Positions 12,188 to 24,200 of a DNA stretch of 64,000 bases are shown here, in pieces. Location of the stretch: positions 442,927,531 through 442,991,530 of the forward strand of contig CM077665.1 of the NCBI GenBank assembly GCA_039707655.1, given 5' to 3'. The notes below the pieces were generated by a model that saw nothing but the letters and a program-made list of their open reading frames with translations, did not search any database and was not told the origin of the DNA. The DNA is from Elymus sibiricus (taxonomy: Eukaryota; Streptophyta; Magnoliopsida; Poales; Poaceae). A program made the position numbers and the translations under genes. Position 1 is the stretch's first letter. Each line of letters opens with the position of its first letter.

Positions 12188-13096
12188 ATGGCACGCCCCA
12201 ACCTGACGCTGGAGGAGGCGGAGGAGCTCGCCCACTTCGACATCCCCGTCGCGCCGGACGTGCGCCTGCCGTCGCGGTGGCGCCTGAGCATTGACGGCGT
12301 GCCTGTGGCGCCGGTGCCCGAGCCCGGCAGCCACCTCTTCGCCCACGCCGTCGGCCTCTACCGGGCGCGGCTGTCGGCGGCGGCGCTGGAGGACCCTGCC
12401 TACGCCCCCAACAACCCCGCGTGGCCGGACATCCTCGCCATCGACCACGAGGAGCGCCTGCACGCGTTCGCCGGCCCGCGGCCGCCGGTGAAGCACAACC
12501 GCGCCCGGCGGCACCAGCTGTGGGACGGCCGCTCCTTCGAGGAGGTCGTCGCCCCGTACCGCGCGCAGGCGGCCTCCGGCGCCTTGCCGGCCCCAACCAG
12601 CGCCGGCTTCGGGCTGTTCCGCCGTGGCGCCGCGCGCTCCACCCGCGTCGGCTTCCGCCGCGGAGGAGGCGGCGCTATCCTGCTCGGCGGAGGAGTCCGC
12701 CGCACCGTGGCGCCTTGTCCGGCTCCTCGCCCGGCGCGGGACGGCGCTGGGTCTAGCCGTGCCCCTCCGCCGGAGCCCGGGGAGGAGCCGGAGCCCGCCC
12801 TGTTGGCAAAGTACCGGCGGTTGGCGGCGCAGGACGGCGACCCGGAGGACATGCCGGGGGTGCAGACGGCCATCCGGGAGTCGGAGATGGCTGTGCCGCC
12901 GCAGCTCGTCCAGGACTACATTCAGGTGGCCGCCGTCACCGGTCACCCCGAGGACCCGCCGGATTTTCCCGGGTACCACGCTGCGATGGCGGACTCCGTT
13001 GCGCCCATCTTCGACGTAGGCAGCAGCAGCAGCGACGATGACGACACCTCGTTTGGCTTTGACGAGGATGACCTCGGCGGCGTCGATGACGAGTAG
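12188..13096 (+). CDS. Uncharacterised acidic-tailed protein, intact single exon
   Basis: The 302-residue frame has a TATA box upstream and no interruptions. I do not recognise a named domain. Residues about 27-95 contain LPSRWRLSIDGVPVAPVP, then a helix-like Arg/Ala segment, PAYAPNNPAW and DHEERL. The same order of conserved positions (W.L....P...VP, R..L, P.Y, P.W, HEE) is found in the broken protein at 30.5-31.4 kb, so the two are diverged members of one family. Residues 140-195 are Gly/Arg/Pro-rich. Residues about 195-260 carry two DPEDMPG / HPEDPPDFPG-type repeats, and the protein ends in an acidic Ser/Asp tail. Because its relative lies inside a small TIR transposon, this gene may also be transposon-borne, but no flanking TIRs were established. 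GC content is far higher than in the genes on either side. Confidence 0.65.
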   Translation: MARPNLTLEEAEELAHFDIPVAPDVRLPSRWRLSIDGVPVAPVPEPGSHLFAHAVGLYRARLSAAALEDPAYAPNNPAWPDILAIDHEERLHAFAGPRPPVKHNRARRHQLWDGRSFEEVVAPYRAQAASGALPAPTSAGFGLFRRGAARSTRVGFRRGGGGAILLGGGVRRTVAPCPAPRPARDGAGSSRAPPPEPGEEPEPALLAKYRRLAAQDGDPEDMPGVQTAIRESEMAVPPQLVQDYIQVAAVTGHPEDPPDFPGYHAAMADSVAPIFDVGSSSSDDDDTSFGFDEDDLGGVDDE

Positions 13097-13589
13097 ATTA
13101 GGGTTTATCATATCTCGTAGTAATCGTTAGTTTAAATTTCGTTTAAATGTCGTTGAAGTACTATGTAATCGTTTGAACTGGAATGAAATAAATTGTAATT
13201 TTCAAAGTTTGTTTCGATGAATTTAGTTATATATTATTTGTGCAATATATCATTTCAAATCTTTTGCGGTTCTAAAAAAATTGTATTAAAAAAATGGATT
13301 GCAATTGTGTTGCAAAAATTTGTGTCCGTCCGCGGACACCAACGTGAATGGATGCGAAACGACGTTTTTCATTTGACATAAAGTTAATATGTAAACGTTG
13401 TAATAAGAGTAACAAAATAATGATGACCATCAATGTGTCATAATGTCATATTTAGAAATATAGCACATATCTCAAATTACAAAATGAGTTCGCTATGCGA
13501 AACAAAAAGTTTTGACAGAACGTCGTTATCATAAATCAAAGTTCGACAAAAACCGAGGCATGCCTATCTAGTACAGTAGTGTGTAGAAG

Positions 13590-16500
13590 TTATTTTTTCT
13601 TCCTCCTTGATAGCCGAATAACTTGGTTTTTCACTTCCGGCAACATATCCTTGGGCGAAAAAATAATTGAAGCTATCATGGCTTGTCGCGCATCATCAAC
13701 TGATTCCTGAAAAGTAAAATATTCATTTGTAATGTAAGTTGATATATTGAAAAAAAACAACACTTTTTGCATATTAAAATAGACTCACCTGGGAAAATCT
13801 ACTAGCGAACTTTTCACCGTTCCAGTGCTCAAAGCATCGGAGGAGGAACAAGCCACATGAATTCCTGATTCATAAATTTAACATAAATCAAAATGCATCG
13901 CAAAGATAAAACATACATAACGTGTACGTTCAAACTCACCCATCTTCTTGCTGTGGCATGTTGTATGCAATAATAGGCCATGCCGACACATCCGGATACA
14001 GAATAACTAAACTTTCATTTGCATCTCCTATATCTCCTGCTAGTTGTTCTCTCTGCATGTGTTTCGTAAAAGTTTGAAAAACTGTGTGCATGATGAGTAT
14101 GAAAAATACACTTAGGTATAATGGAACATACCAGATCCCCAACTAATTTTCTAGTAGATTCAGACATTTCTTCACCCATCAAAGAATCTAAAACCTGAAA
14201 CTCTTTCTTTTGAGTATGCATCACAACTGTAATCCAATGGTAACCGTTCTTGTTAAGAGCGAAATAAGCCTACATGATGATCATCGAAACATGTTCGCAG
14301 TAAGCAAGCAATTAAAACAAATTCATGTGTCGTTAGAAATAAAAACTTACCTTTGGTTTTTTGAAATATTCAGTCATGCATCTATTAAGTGGTCCATTCA
14401 TATTGATTTCGTAGTCGTTATTGTTGTCAGACTTGTTTGGACGGACTAAATTTGGTCGAGTATTCAAAAGCCATTGAACCCTGCATGTCGGTATTAGGAG
14501 ACGATCCGCGGCAACTTTCGCGCTCAAATACGACGCATAAGCGTCGATTATCTACACAAATATTGTGATGTCATATGTGTATGTATTTTGTAAAATTATA
14601 ACAAAGAGACATGAGTTACTTACATCGCCAGATAACCATCCATTATTTAGTATGATGGAAGCTCGTTCGGCAGTGAGTACGTCGTTCATGCCACCATTGT
14701 ATATTGGTTGCTTCTTCTTCTTTTTTGACTTCTCATACGCTCGGACGTACTGCACTGCCGCAGTCATCACTCCATCTGCAGAATAAATGTCAGCAGAGCT
14801 TTGTTCGTCAAACAACTCTGCAACAAATGTCAAGTATGTTAGCGAGACAACATTTTAAAATAGTTCATACATTAATTTATAGTAAGTAGGTCAACTTACT
14901 CGTTTTAAGGGTACGTTCCGCACGCTTAGGCGCTGTAATGAAAGGAGACTTAACATTCTTTGAAGGGATTCGTGTTCGTTTCCCAAGAATCTGCTCCGTC
15001 CTCTCTTCAATAGCGCTACAATTATCTGACATACCCTGAGACTTATCTTGATCATTTGGTGTTGATTGCCATTCCTTCTCATCTGCAATATCATCCGTCC
15101 GTAACGATGATACCTCCTTCTGTTCTGACTCTTCCGGTAACTGTATAGGGTCCTCTTTGTCACCTTTATAGGCACTGAAGTTCCCTATTGTGTCTCGTTC
15201 AGAAAGAATGTCATTGTTGCCAACACCCTTTGGACCTTCAGGCGTGTGCAAGTCATCATAATGAAATTCTTTTCGAAAAAATTTATTGTTCTCACCGAAC
15301 ATATTCTCTTCTTGTTCTTCAAGGTTACCGGGTTTGTAGCGCACTCCGGTTTTATTCAGTTCCTCTATCATCCTCTACAACATAATAAAAATTGAAGTGA
15401 GATTGTACTTTTTTGATGAACATAATAAAATATATGAACATGTAGTTGATAGGATTGTCACCTGTGCGCATAACTTCGGGAGTCGGAGAATTTCCTTGCG
15501 AATCTCCTTTATATCATTCATAACCCGGTTCATAAAAGGCTTCAGGCTCGTGGGAGCCTCGGACGTACTATCGTCTTTCCTCTTTGCTGTGACGCTTGAT
15601 TTTCTGCTACTTGGTTTTTTATTACTTTGTGAATGCTGACGTGCAAGTTTTGTCCTTCTATATTCATCAGTAATGTGGTCCTCGACCTGCATTAAGGGAA
15701 ACAAAAATTAGCTATTTTATACACAATAATAATGGAATTAAAAATAAAATTTTGTACTACCGTTCCATGGCCACGTCCATTGGCGATGTCGTACTTGTCC
15801 CTTAACTCAGCTCGGCTTTCTGTCCAATTTCTCATCAAAGGACTCAACAGTGATAAAGGATCATATTTCGGCCCCGTGGTTGGCTCCACCTTCTCCCAAT
15901 ATAAGTACTATAAAATAAATAATTTATGTAAGTTGAAGAATTATGACGAGTAGCATATATTAATGAAAAATGTACGCATGAATAAAAAAACGTACCTAAA
16001 GCAGCGCAAGGTTTCCAGTTGGCCATTGCCTAACACGACCGTCTTGCAAAACTTTACCAACCTCCCTCAAACATGTTCGCAAAGTGAAGGCGTTAAAGTT
16101 CAACTTGCTGATTAGCTTTACATCTTGCACCAACGCATAGTATTCCTTCGGAATACTTACGTCAGACATTGGTGCAATTACAGTTCCTAACAGAACTAGA
16201 ACCGTCATACGGATGAAGTCATCGTCGCTGGCTTTATCCCTCATAATTTTTTCAATCAAATCATCAATCATTATGTTACCAGTTTTTGTGTCCACAAACT
16301 GAATCGGTATTTTTTTAATTGAATTCTTTCCTTCAGTGTTAAGAATACCAAAAACATCAACACCTTCATTCTTGAAACCAAATATAGCAAACACGTCGTC
16401 CGGCCTCAGTGAAATAAGACCTTTACTTCCTAATGGTTCTTGTATCATGAATTTCTCACTGTTTGGATTATAACCTTTTATCAAGAAATGCAATAGAAAA

Positions 16501-16912
16501 TCTCTCATTTTGATGGACGGTATAAGCAACATTTCTTGTAAATTCGTTGCATAAAACGAAAAGCGCTGTCCCGTTGTAAGTCTCTCGACGAGGCTAAGCC
16601 ACTTGTGTACTGAACATGCGATCACACCGTTGATGTCCATACTGCATTATTTTTTGGGTAAACTTATATTACTTATTTCGTTATAATTACTATAAACAGT
16701 ACTTAAAAAAAAGCATTAATAAATGACCTGAATTCGTCAGCGATGACCGACCAGGCGTGGGCGACGGGCGGCTGGTGTGGACGGCAGTGGAGACTCCTCG
16801 CGGTCCGGCTGGTGGCCGCTTGTGGGTGCGTAGAGGTCGTTTTGCGGCGCAGGTCGACTCGAAGGTGGCGTAGGGGGGCGGGTATGTGCATGCGCGGCGC
16901 GGCGCACGGCAA
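13590..16912 (-). pseudogene. Ulp1-like (C48) cysteine protease gene, 11 exons, one stop
   Basis: Predicted minus-strand exons: 16912-16728, 16641-15996, 15907-15761, 15686-15462, 15374-14900, 14817-14624, 14551-14351, 14269-14132, 14052-13940, 13864-13789, 13706-13590. All junctions are GT-AG and phases agree, giving 839 codons. The C-terminal 200 residues form a SUMO-protease-like domain: His in GYHWITVV, Asp in QVLDSL, the oxyanion Gln in PQQED and Cys in NSCGLFLL. The N-terminal half (DINGVIACSVHKWL to NLALL, then YLYWEKVEP) matches the helical region typical of transposon-associated plant Ulp1 genes; the middle is charged and probably disordered. Exon 2 ends in an in-frame TAG (15996-15998) exactly at the donor, so the mRNA would be cut to about 276 codons. 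The start at 16912 is the first ATG that gives a phase-compatible first exon; it is uncertain. Such proteases cleave SUMO or related proteins; the substrate here is unknown. Confidence 0.75.
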
Positions 16913-17223
16913 TCACGGGATGGAGGCGGGGAAGGGCGATCACGGGGTGGCGGCGGCGCAGGGACGATCACGGGGGCGCGGGCGGCGATGGGCGATCACG
17001 TGATGACGCAGGGGCGCGTGCGTTATGGGCGTAGGGTTTCTGCTTTGCCGGCCCACTACGCCCATGTAGGGCGACATGCATGGCGGGTTTGGGAGACATG
17101 CATGTCGGGTTTGGCCGGTCTGTTCGCCCCAAAAGGCGCCGCCAAAAGGCCCTTGTCCCGCCTTATTATTTTTTATACAGAATGTTTTATAAATCTTTTA
17201 TAAGTATTTGTTTTGATTATGAA
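16913..17223. other. GC-rich 5' flank of the Ulp1-like gene
   Basis: This block is rich in GGCG and CGGGG runs and contains GACATGCATGNCGGGTTTGG twice (about 17070-17117). It is probably promoter/leader of the minus-strand protease gene, or the terminal repeat of the transposon that carries it. No separate gene is supported. Confidence 0.4.
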
Positions 17224-18057
17224 TTTTCAAACTTGACGAACCGGACCCAATTTTTGTATGCAAGTACCAGCCTCCGAGTTAAGCATCGGTGCCAAGTTTG
17301 AACGACGTCTGACGTTCGATGAATTTTCTAGGATTTTATTGTCGAAAATGGCCGAAATACTGCCCGGACGTGACACAACGTGCGATCGTTGTCAGATTTC
17401 GTTCATATTTGGCGTGGGGTGATCCCATGAACATTCCCACGTCCTCGCAAAAGTTGGGTAAATTTCATGAATGTATGCATGTACGTCGTGTACAAACGGA
17501 GGTGTTTCATAAAGACCGGTAGTTCTCCTTGCGCATAGATTTGTTTTCAAACTTGACGAACCGGTCCCAATTTTATCGTCGTAAATCCATAGGAAATTCA
17601 TAAAATGTCTGATTGATACAAAATTTGGCATGCATGCTTGTCTTGTTGATACTATGCAACACAAAAAATTTCAGCCCGTTTGAAGGATGTCGAAAAAAAC
17701 CGTCCTTCGAGACGGCCCTTCATTCCTACCCGAACGGCCTCTCGTGAGCAAGGGTATTTTTTTGACCATCTTCAGAATGGCATGAAATGTTGACAGTTGG
17801 TTCATATGCCTATCCTAAGACCTTCAAACAAATTTGAAGTAAATCAGACAACTAACACACGTTGCGGCACGTCCGGTGAGTATTTTACGGAAATATCATC
17901 GTAAATCCATAGGAAATTCATAAAATGTCTGATTGATACAAAATTTGGCATGCATGCTTGTCTTTTTGATACTATGCAACACAAAAAATTTCAGCCCGTT
18001 TGAAGGATGTCGAAAAAACCTTCCTTCGAGACGGACCCTTCGTAGCATTTCGCATGT
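17224..18057 (+). repeat. 320-bp satellite-like tandem repeat, about 2.5 copies
   Basis: TTTTCAAACTTGACGAACCGG occurs at 17224 and 17544 (offset 320). A 148-bp block starting GTAAATCCATAGGAAATTC occurs at 17581 and 17901 (offset 320 again), reaching TTCGAGACGG near 17714 and 18033. The last two copies are nearly identical over that block; the first is strongly diverged. Confidence 0.75.
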
Positions 18058-18242
18058 AAAAAAGTTTTTGAGCGTGGACGGATCTACGTTACTGAACTAA
18101 TGTAGGTGATGCTTTCTCAAAGACAAAGCATCGCCTGCACCAGCACAGTAAGGTAGGACTGCCACACTCAAAGACTTAACATCACTAATGGATGAGTCTA
18201 TTTAAATCGGTGACGAGAGACTTATGAAAGCAATGTGGGACT
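18058..18242 (-). ncRNA. Candidate Pol III snRNA/snoRNA-type transcription unit
   Basis: On the minus strand an upstream-sequence-element-like box GTCCCACATTG (18231-18241; plant consensus RTCCCACATCG) is followed after exactly 24 nt by a TATA-like TTTAAATA (18206-18199). A 24-nt spacing is the hallmark of plant RNA-polymerase-III snRNA promoters (Pol II types have about 33). Starting about 23 nt further, the transcript would run for about 110 nt to a T6 run (18063-18058), a standard Pol III terminator. It would contain a hairpin with 12-bp arms (18104-18115 and 18125-18136, one mismatch). The RNA does not match U6, U3 or 7SL as I know them, so its class is open. Confidence 0.35.
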
Positions 18243-18955
18243 ATTAAAATAAAAGCAATAAGTACGGCGGTTACCGCCGCACGCGGCGTGCACAGGCCGG
18301 CCATCGTCGCCGCAAACCGACTCTACCGGCCCACTAGGCCTGGCGAAGGCGCTGTTGGAGCGGCCCACCTCCGCTCGAGCGGCAACGTGCGGCGCGTGTG
18401 GGAAGGCGCTAATCTTTAGTACCACCTCGCCGAGCGAGGGCGCTTTGGACCGGCTTAAATACCCGACGCCCTAATAGCTATTATAAATTTATCCGCCGCT
18501 GCGCCCGTCCATGCCGTATGTCGGCCGAAGTCCCGACCACCTAGGGGCAATTTAGGACGGCGTTTTTTTTAATATTATGAATTTTTAAAACAAAGCGAAC
18601 GAACGCCGCTGATCGCCGGCTACTGCTAATGCACAAAAGCGAACGAACGCCGATGATCGCCGGCTACTGCTACATCATTGGTATAAATAACAGTACATAA
18701 AAAACATCACCAACATCTAAAAAATGACACATAAAAATATCATTTATAATGCATCATCAGCATAATGTCGCTGTCTGAAAATAAAACAAACAAGTTTATA
18801 TCGATAAAATAAAACAAACAAGTCTAAGCATAATGGTCTGTGCTTTGGTCATCATGCCATGTTCCTGCATAAAAAGACATGAGCATTTGTGAAAATTTCA
18901 TAAACACCTAAATGAAGAACATAACTCAAATGAACAAACGAAAACACGCACTTAG
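18243..18955. other. Flank left of the copia element; possible 3' exons
   Basis: The stretch 18260-18480 is GC-rich and non-coding. A 44-bp direct repeat (GCGAACGAACGCCG...GATCGCCGGCTACTGCTA) lies at 18591-18673. On the minus strand, intron/exon-like boundaries appear at 18880-18745 (TTTTTATGCAG before GAACATGGC; TTTTCAG before ACAGCGAC). These could be the last exons of the gene whose first exons lie at 29284-28830 across the copia element, but no conserved protein motif supports this. Confidence 0.3.
18591..18673 (+). repeat. 44-bp direct repeat, two copies
   Basis: GCGAACGAACGCCG starts at 18595 and 18639, each followed by TGATCGCCGGCTACTGCTA. One substitution separates the copies over this stretch. 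Confidence 0.8.
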
Positions 18956-19131
18956 AATTTTGTGAAAGCGTGAAAACGCAAGGATATGCAAAGTTACACA
19001 CGGAGCTGAAGTCGTCAGATCCGTTGGACATCAGGTTATACCACATGCGAAGCATATTTTACACCGGTATGCCACAGGTGTAAAGTGCATTAGCATTGAC
19101 TAGATTATTGACTCTAGTGCAAGTGGGAGTC

Positions 19132-21272
19132 TGTAGGAGATATGCCCTAGAGGCAATAATAAATGTTATTGATTATCTCCCTGTTCATAATTATGTTTAT
19201 GTTCCATGCTATAACTGCTATGGTTCTCGAGTCTACAATAACCACGAGGCTCGAAGGAAGACTCATATGCACGTGTGGAATAATAAACGGTAAAATGTAT
19301 TCCTAGTCTGGCCTCTTAGACTAGCTCAAGTATTGCATGATGATCCTATTTTCCTGATCATGGGCATGGCTATGCCGGCAATTTTGTGGGCACAATGTTA
19401 GAAGAACATTTGTGTTGAATCGACCCGAATTGATGTTATGCTATGAGATACATTCGTCACAAGTTAATGGTTAATAACACAGAGATGGTTAACGTTTGCA
19501 TGATTCCTTAGACCATGAGAGTATCGAGTTTCTTCATGCTTGCTTCATGAACTTTGGGGTTTGTTAAACGTCATCTGTAAATGGGTGGCTATTACGGCGG
19601 CTTACGGGTTCATGGAAAAGTATGTCAAGTAACTCGATAGCTCAAGATTGGGATTTTCTCCTCCGACGATGGAGAGATATCTCTGGGCCCTCTCGGTGTT
19701 ACGGTATCCATCATCGTCTGGCCAGACACTTTGTGATTTGATCATGGGGATGCCGGAACACGGGAACGAGAAAAGAGAACAATACCGGTAACGAGGTAAC
19801 TGGCATAGTGGACAAGTTGTTGATCCACGGGGATGCCAACATGTCTCACCTTGGGTATTTGTAACATATCGTGAAGCAACAGGAATAGCACACGGCCACT
19901 GGAGGTTCACTTGAATATTCATTCGTGTGGGTATAGGGGTCAATATGGGTGTCCACGGCTCCGATGTTGATAATTGATCGGAAAGAGTTCCGGTCATGTC
20001 TATACTTCACCGAACCTATAGGGTCACACGCTTAAGGGTCATCTATCTGCTGAATACTAGACGGGGAGTCTGAGAGAAAATCACCGAAAAAGTTTCGGAC
20101 GAAACGGAAACGTTCCGGAGAGAACACCGGAATAGTTCCGGTGAAACTGAAAAGTTGTTTCAGGGTATTCCATTAAGTCAAATTGGTTTTGGCACACACC
20201 TGGAACTTCTTGGAGGATGCCAGAGGTGTTCTGGAAACTTCTGGGAATTTTCCGGGACAAAAACCGGAAATGTTCCGGAGCAGCCGGAACCGTTTTGGTT
20301 GCTTTTCGCTGAAGAAACATTGTTCCGAAATTGTTTCGAAATGCGTTCAAAATTGTTTTGGTGGGTGCTAGAATTATTCTAGGCACACAGAAATAATTTG
20401 GGTTTTAACGGACGCAGATAAATGTCTTTGTGAATAGTGAAAAGCACTTTTTGGGCTGATTTGCAAATGGGGTTTTTCTTCTAGAAGAAAACCACTTTTG
20501 GTGTGTGAAAGGGAGGTGGAGCTCCCCAAGGGGGCTGCAAATTTCGGCCATGGCATGGGGGGGCCCTCCTTGAGGTGTCCTTCCACCTCATGGTGGATAT
20601 CTTCTACACACCCTTATGTGGCATGTGGTGGAAAGATCCTAGGAAGGTCCTTTTGGTCTTTCCTCTACCCCTTGCTCCTCCTATAAATAGAGGTGGAGAG
20701 AGCTCTCCAAAATGAGCTCATGCTTGCTCTCATACACATGCCATTGACTTGTCTGGCTTCTCTCTCCCTCCCAGCGAAATAGTTTTGTAGAGCCGAAAGG
20801 CTGTCTGGGTTCCGGTGGGAACTAGTTCTGGATGGCGAAGCCCTGCCGGATAGTTGACACCGTTTGTGTGCAACTCTGTAGAGAGATCGTAGTTTCGGTC
20901 TTAGTTCGAGAGTGCCTCCCGAAGGGCTGTCCAAGTGATCGTCTTAGTTTCGAGGGTCCGCCCGAAGGGCTGTCCGAGTGATCGTTCGAGTTTCGAAGGT
21001 TCTCCCGAAGGGCTGTCCGCGACACCGTTCAAGGGACTGTCCGACCGCCTCCCGGAGGGCTGTCCGAGGGGCAGATGTGGGAGTACATCCTCGCGGTTGG
21101 GAGGTTGTAAATCCTAGCTGCGGGGATCTGCACCGCCGATCGTCATCGACTCTTCTTCCGCTGCGCTACGAGTCGGTAACGAAACAGATCAAACCTTGTA
21201 TGCAGTCTCCATAGTGATCCTGGGCTAGTACGTAGGTCGGAAAATTTTTGTTTTCTGCTGCGTTACCCTACA
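19132..21272 (+). repeat. 5' LTR (LTR A) of copia element
   Basis: It begins TGTAGGAGATATGCCCTAGA and ends CTGCGTTACCCTACA, 2141 bp. A TATA box TATAAATAG is at 20682-20690. Downstream it carries repeated CCGAAGGGCTGTCCGAG-like units (about 20915-21070), and upstream many TTCCGG motifs (20095-20290). Confidence 0.9.
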
Positions 21273-24200
21273 GTGGCATCAAGAGCCGTGCTATGCGTAG
21301 ATGCAGGTTTTGATCTAGAATACATAGAGATGTATGGGTGTTGCACAATATAATTAGGTACTAGATGAGTTCTATTACTGAAAATTATTTGTGCGGGTAG
21401 CAAATGAAATCTGTTACCCAATGTTCTTGTTGCTTCCCCTGAATTTGCGTAGTCCTGATCTTGACGGCATGGTGGAATCTCACAAAGTTCTGGCAATCCG
21501 CGATCCTTTCATGCTGCTCCTGAGTATGCTGATTGACAGATCAACGAAGTGCTAACAGTTCTTTGGGTTCCACCATAGTTAAAGAAAGATGGATGTTTCG
21601 CAGACGAAAGGGCAATGCAGATATGATCTGCACGGGAGTCACGCATATGACGAAGTTTAGTATGGGGCTCGAGATTTTATTATCTCGTGTTTCATACACC
21701 CCGCAATGTTAATCTAGCGACTTGGATTATCATGCTTGATGATGGACGTTGGTAGCTTCGGTTTGTTTCGAAACCTTAGAAGCCACGTAAAACAAATTTT
21801 GCATGAACCGATTAGAGGCGTCTAACTTGGTTTTGCAGGATGGTTTGCATGTGCATATGATGTGGTATAGCAGTGCTCATAATAATTTGATTATGTATGA
21901 GATGACTATATGATGTAATTTGATTAACATGACCCGCGTGTCATGATTCGGCATGATGGCTGGAGCCATATGATTGTCACTTTAATGACCTGCGTGTCAA
22001 CGTTAAGTAATGCACTTATTTTATTAGCTATAGAGATAGCAATATTATCTGGTGCATCGACAAGGTGGTGGCAATCTTCGCGAAGGTGAACACCGATGCG
22101 AATGCCGGAGACGAAGAAATGAAAGACTTCTCCGTCAGAAAGGGCTATACCATATCGTGCTATTATGAATTGCCTGAGATGTTTATCCCTTATGATGCAC
22201 CCTTTTTGATTGCGCGGTAGTCGCTTTTTATTAGGGTGATCTCTCACTTAAAATATCAAGTAGTTAGTGTTCTCCCAAGTGTAGCACCGTCACGACACCT
22301 ATCTCTTCGGGGCATCACATGATCTCCATGGGTGCGAACGATTAGAGAAGTGTGAGGCGGGTGAGTTGAGACCTCGCAGCGAGATCACTTGGTTGTCTTG
22401 ACGTTCAGGCAGGATAGTCCTGAGCTCGGAACACACGCATCGAAAGATGAACAAGAATCACATAGAGATGTGATCGGCAAGTTTGCCTACCGATTGAAGT
22501 TCGCGCCATTTGAGTTCATCTCGAACCGTGGCGTTGAATTGAAATGTGGATCTTGTATCACTCACAATCAATTATGAGAGATATTGATTTGAGTGGGAGC
22601 GCACTATAGAATTAACTTGTTTAAATTCTCAGTGCAATTAATTATGAACACTGTCTAAGTGTTATTTGCATAATAGTTGTAGAATTATGGCTCGCGTTTC
22701 CACCTTCCCAATTAAAATTGAATAAGCTGATAAATATCTGGTTAAAACTTTACGGTTGGTAACGTAATATGAGGATTGTCCTCAAGAGTGCCGAGAAGGA
22801 CTTTGTCCTATCGCATGCTTTCGGTATTCTCCCGCTAATGCTATGGATCATGTGACTCTCGTCCTTCGATCCAAAAGCTAGAATTCGTTTTCAGTCAAAG
22901 TGCAATATGTTGGCTTCCATGAGACCCGAACTTCGAAAGTTTGGATAGTTATGTGATATTCATGGAATCTGAAAATCATTTTCAGAGAAAGACAAAGGCT
23001 AAAAGATATGAGATATCCAAAGCAATGTTTGTTTGCAAACTATTAGTAAAGGAGTTTACTATGCATTAGACTGATAAGAGAGGGATCCAGGAGAACGCAT
23101 GTCATATGATGAAAGGTGAATAAAACAACAACTTAAAGAGAAAGGAAGTGTCCGAAGGGTGTTAGTAAGACTTTCACGCCTAGGAAGTCCGGGGCTAACG
23201 CCACTCTTAAGTTGGGTGCTTCTTCTGAGAGTAGGAGAAATACTGAAAGTTAAACTGTTAGAAGTATGAAGGCAGAAAGAAAGAAGACTGGAATATCCAG
23301 CTCATGTATGAATGTCATACAAGTTTTTGATGTATAGAAGGCTGGTCAAAGATATAGTTCTTGGGAATTATGGTTAAACATGTTGATCACTAATTCTTGG
23401 GTATTGTGAGTTGATCACAAAGATACCCGCTTGATTGCATTTTGTTGCAACTCGATGTAAGAACTACTATGGCCTGAAAGACTAGCCAGGAATGAGGTTA
23501 AGATACACACAGGGAACATAGTAAATGTTACTATACCTTCCATCGGTGTATTACCTATGTATTTATTTTCATAATTCTTTTGGAGTTTCACGCTCCAGCC
23601 CTTTGCATAAGGTATCTTGCAAGAAGGTTGTTCATAAGAGAACTTTTGATGTTCGGTGTTATGAATAACATAAGGGCCATACTTTCATTATGAATGAGAT
23701 GTATGTTATGAATAATGATATTAATATATTACCTCTGTGTTTACTTTCATAATTCATTTTAGAGTTGCATACACTCTAGCCCATTGCACAATGTTTGTTG
23801 CAAAAGAGTTGTTCATAAAAACAACAATTGTTGTTCAGTATTATGAATAACATGAAGGGACATGCTTCCATCCTAGATGGGATGTATGTTATGAATATTG
23901 ATGGAAATATGATACATCCATAACACTGACGCTAAATGTCGCAAGACTAAAAGAATACCACACAAGTGTGGCACTGCATTTGGTCACATTGGAGAAACCC
24001 GCATGGAAAATTCCATTATGATGGATTTTGAAGTCGTTTGATTTTGAATCATCTGACACTTGCAACTTTCCTCTGAAAAGTGAAGTGACTGAAATACCGT
24101 TCACAGGCCATAAGGAACGAGCAAAGAACATATTGGTGATCATACATTATGATGTGTGTAGTCCAATAAATGTTGTTGCAAGTAGTGGATTTATCTATCT

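Noticed and set aside
11828..13111. 427-residue minus-strand frame opposite the acidic-tailed gene
   Set aside because: It is an antisense shadow: the plus-strand frame has the TATA box, leader and a homologue at 30.5 kb.
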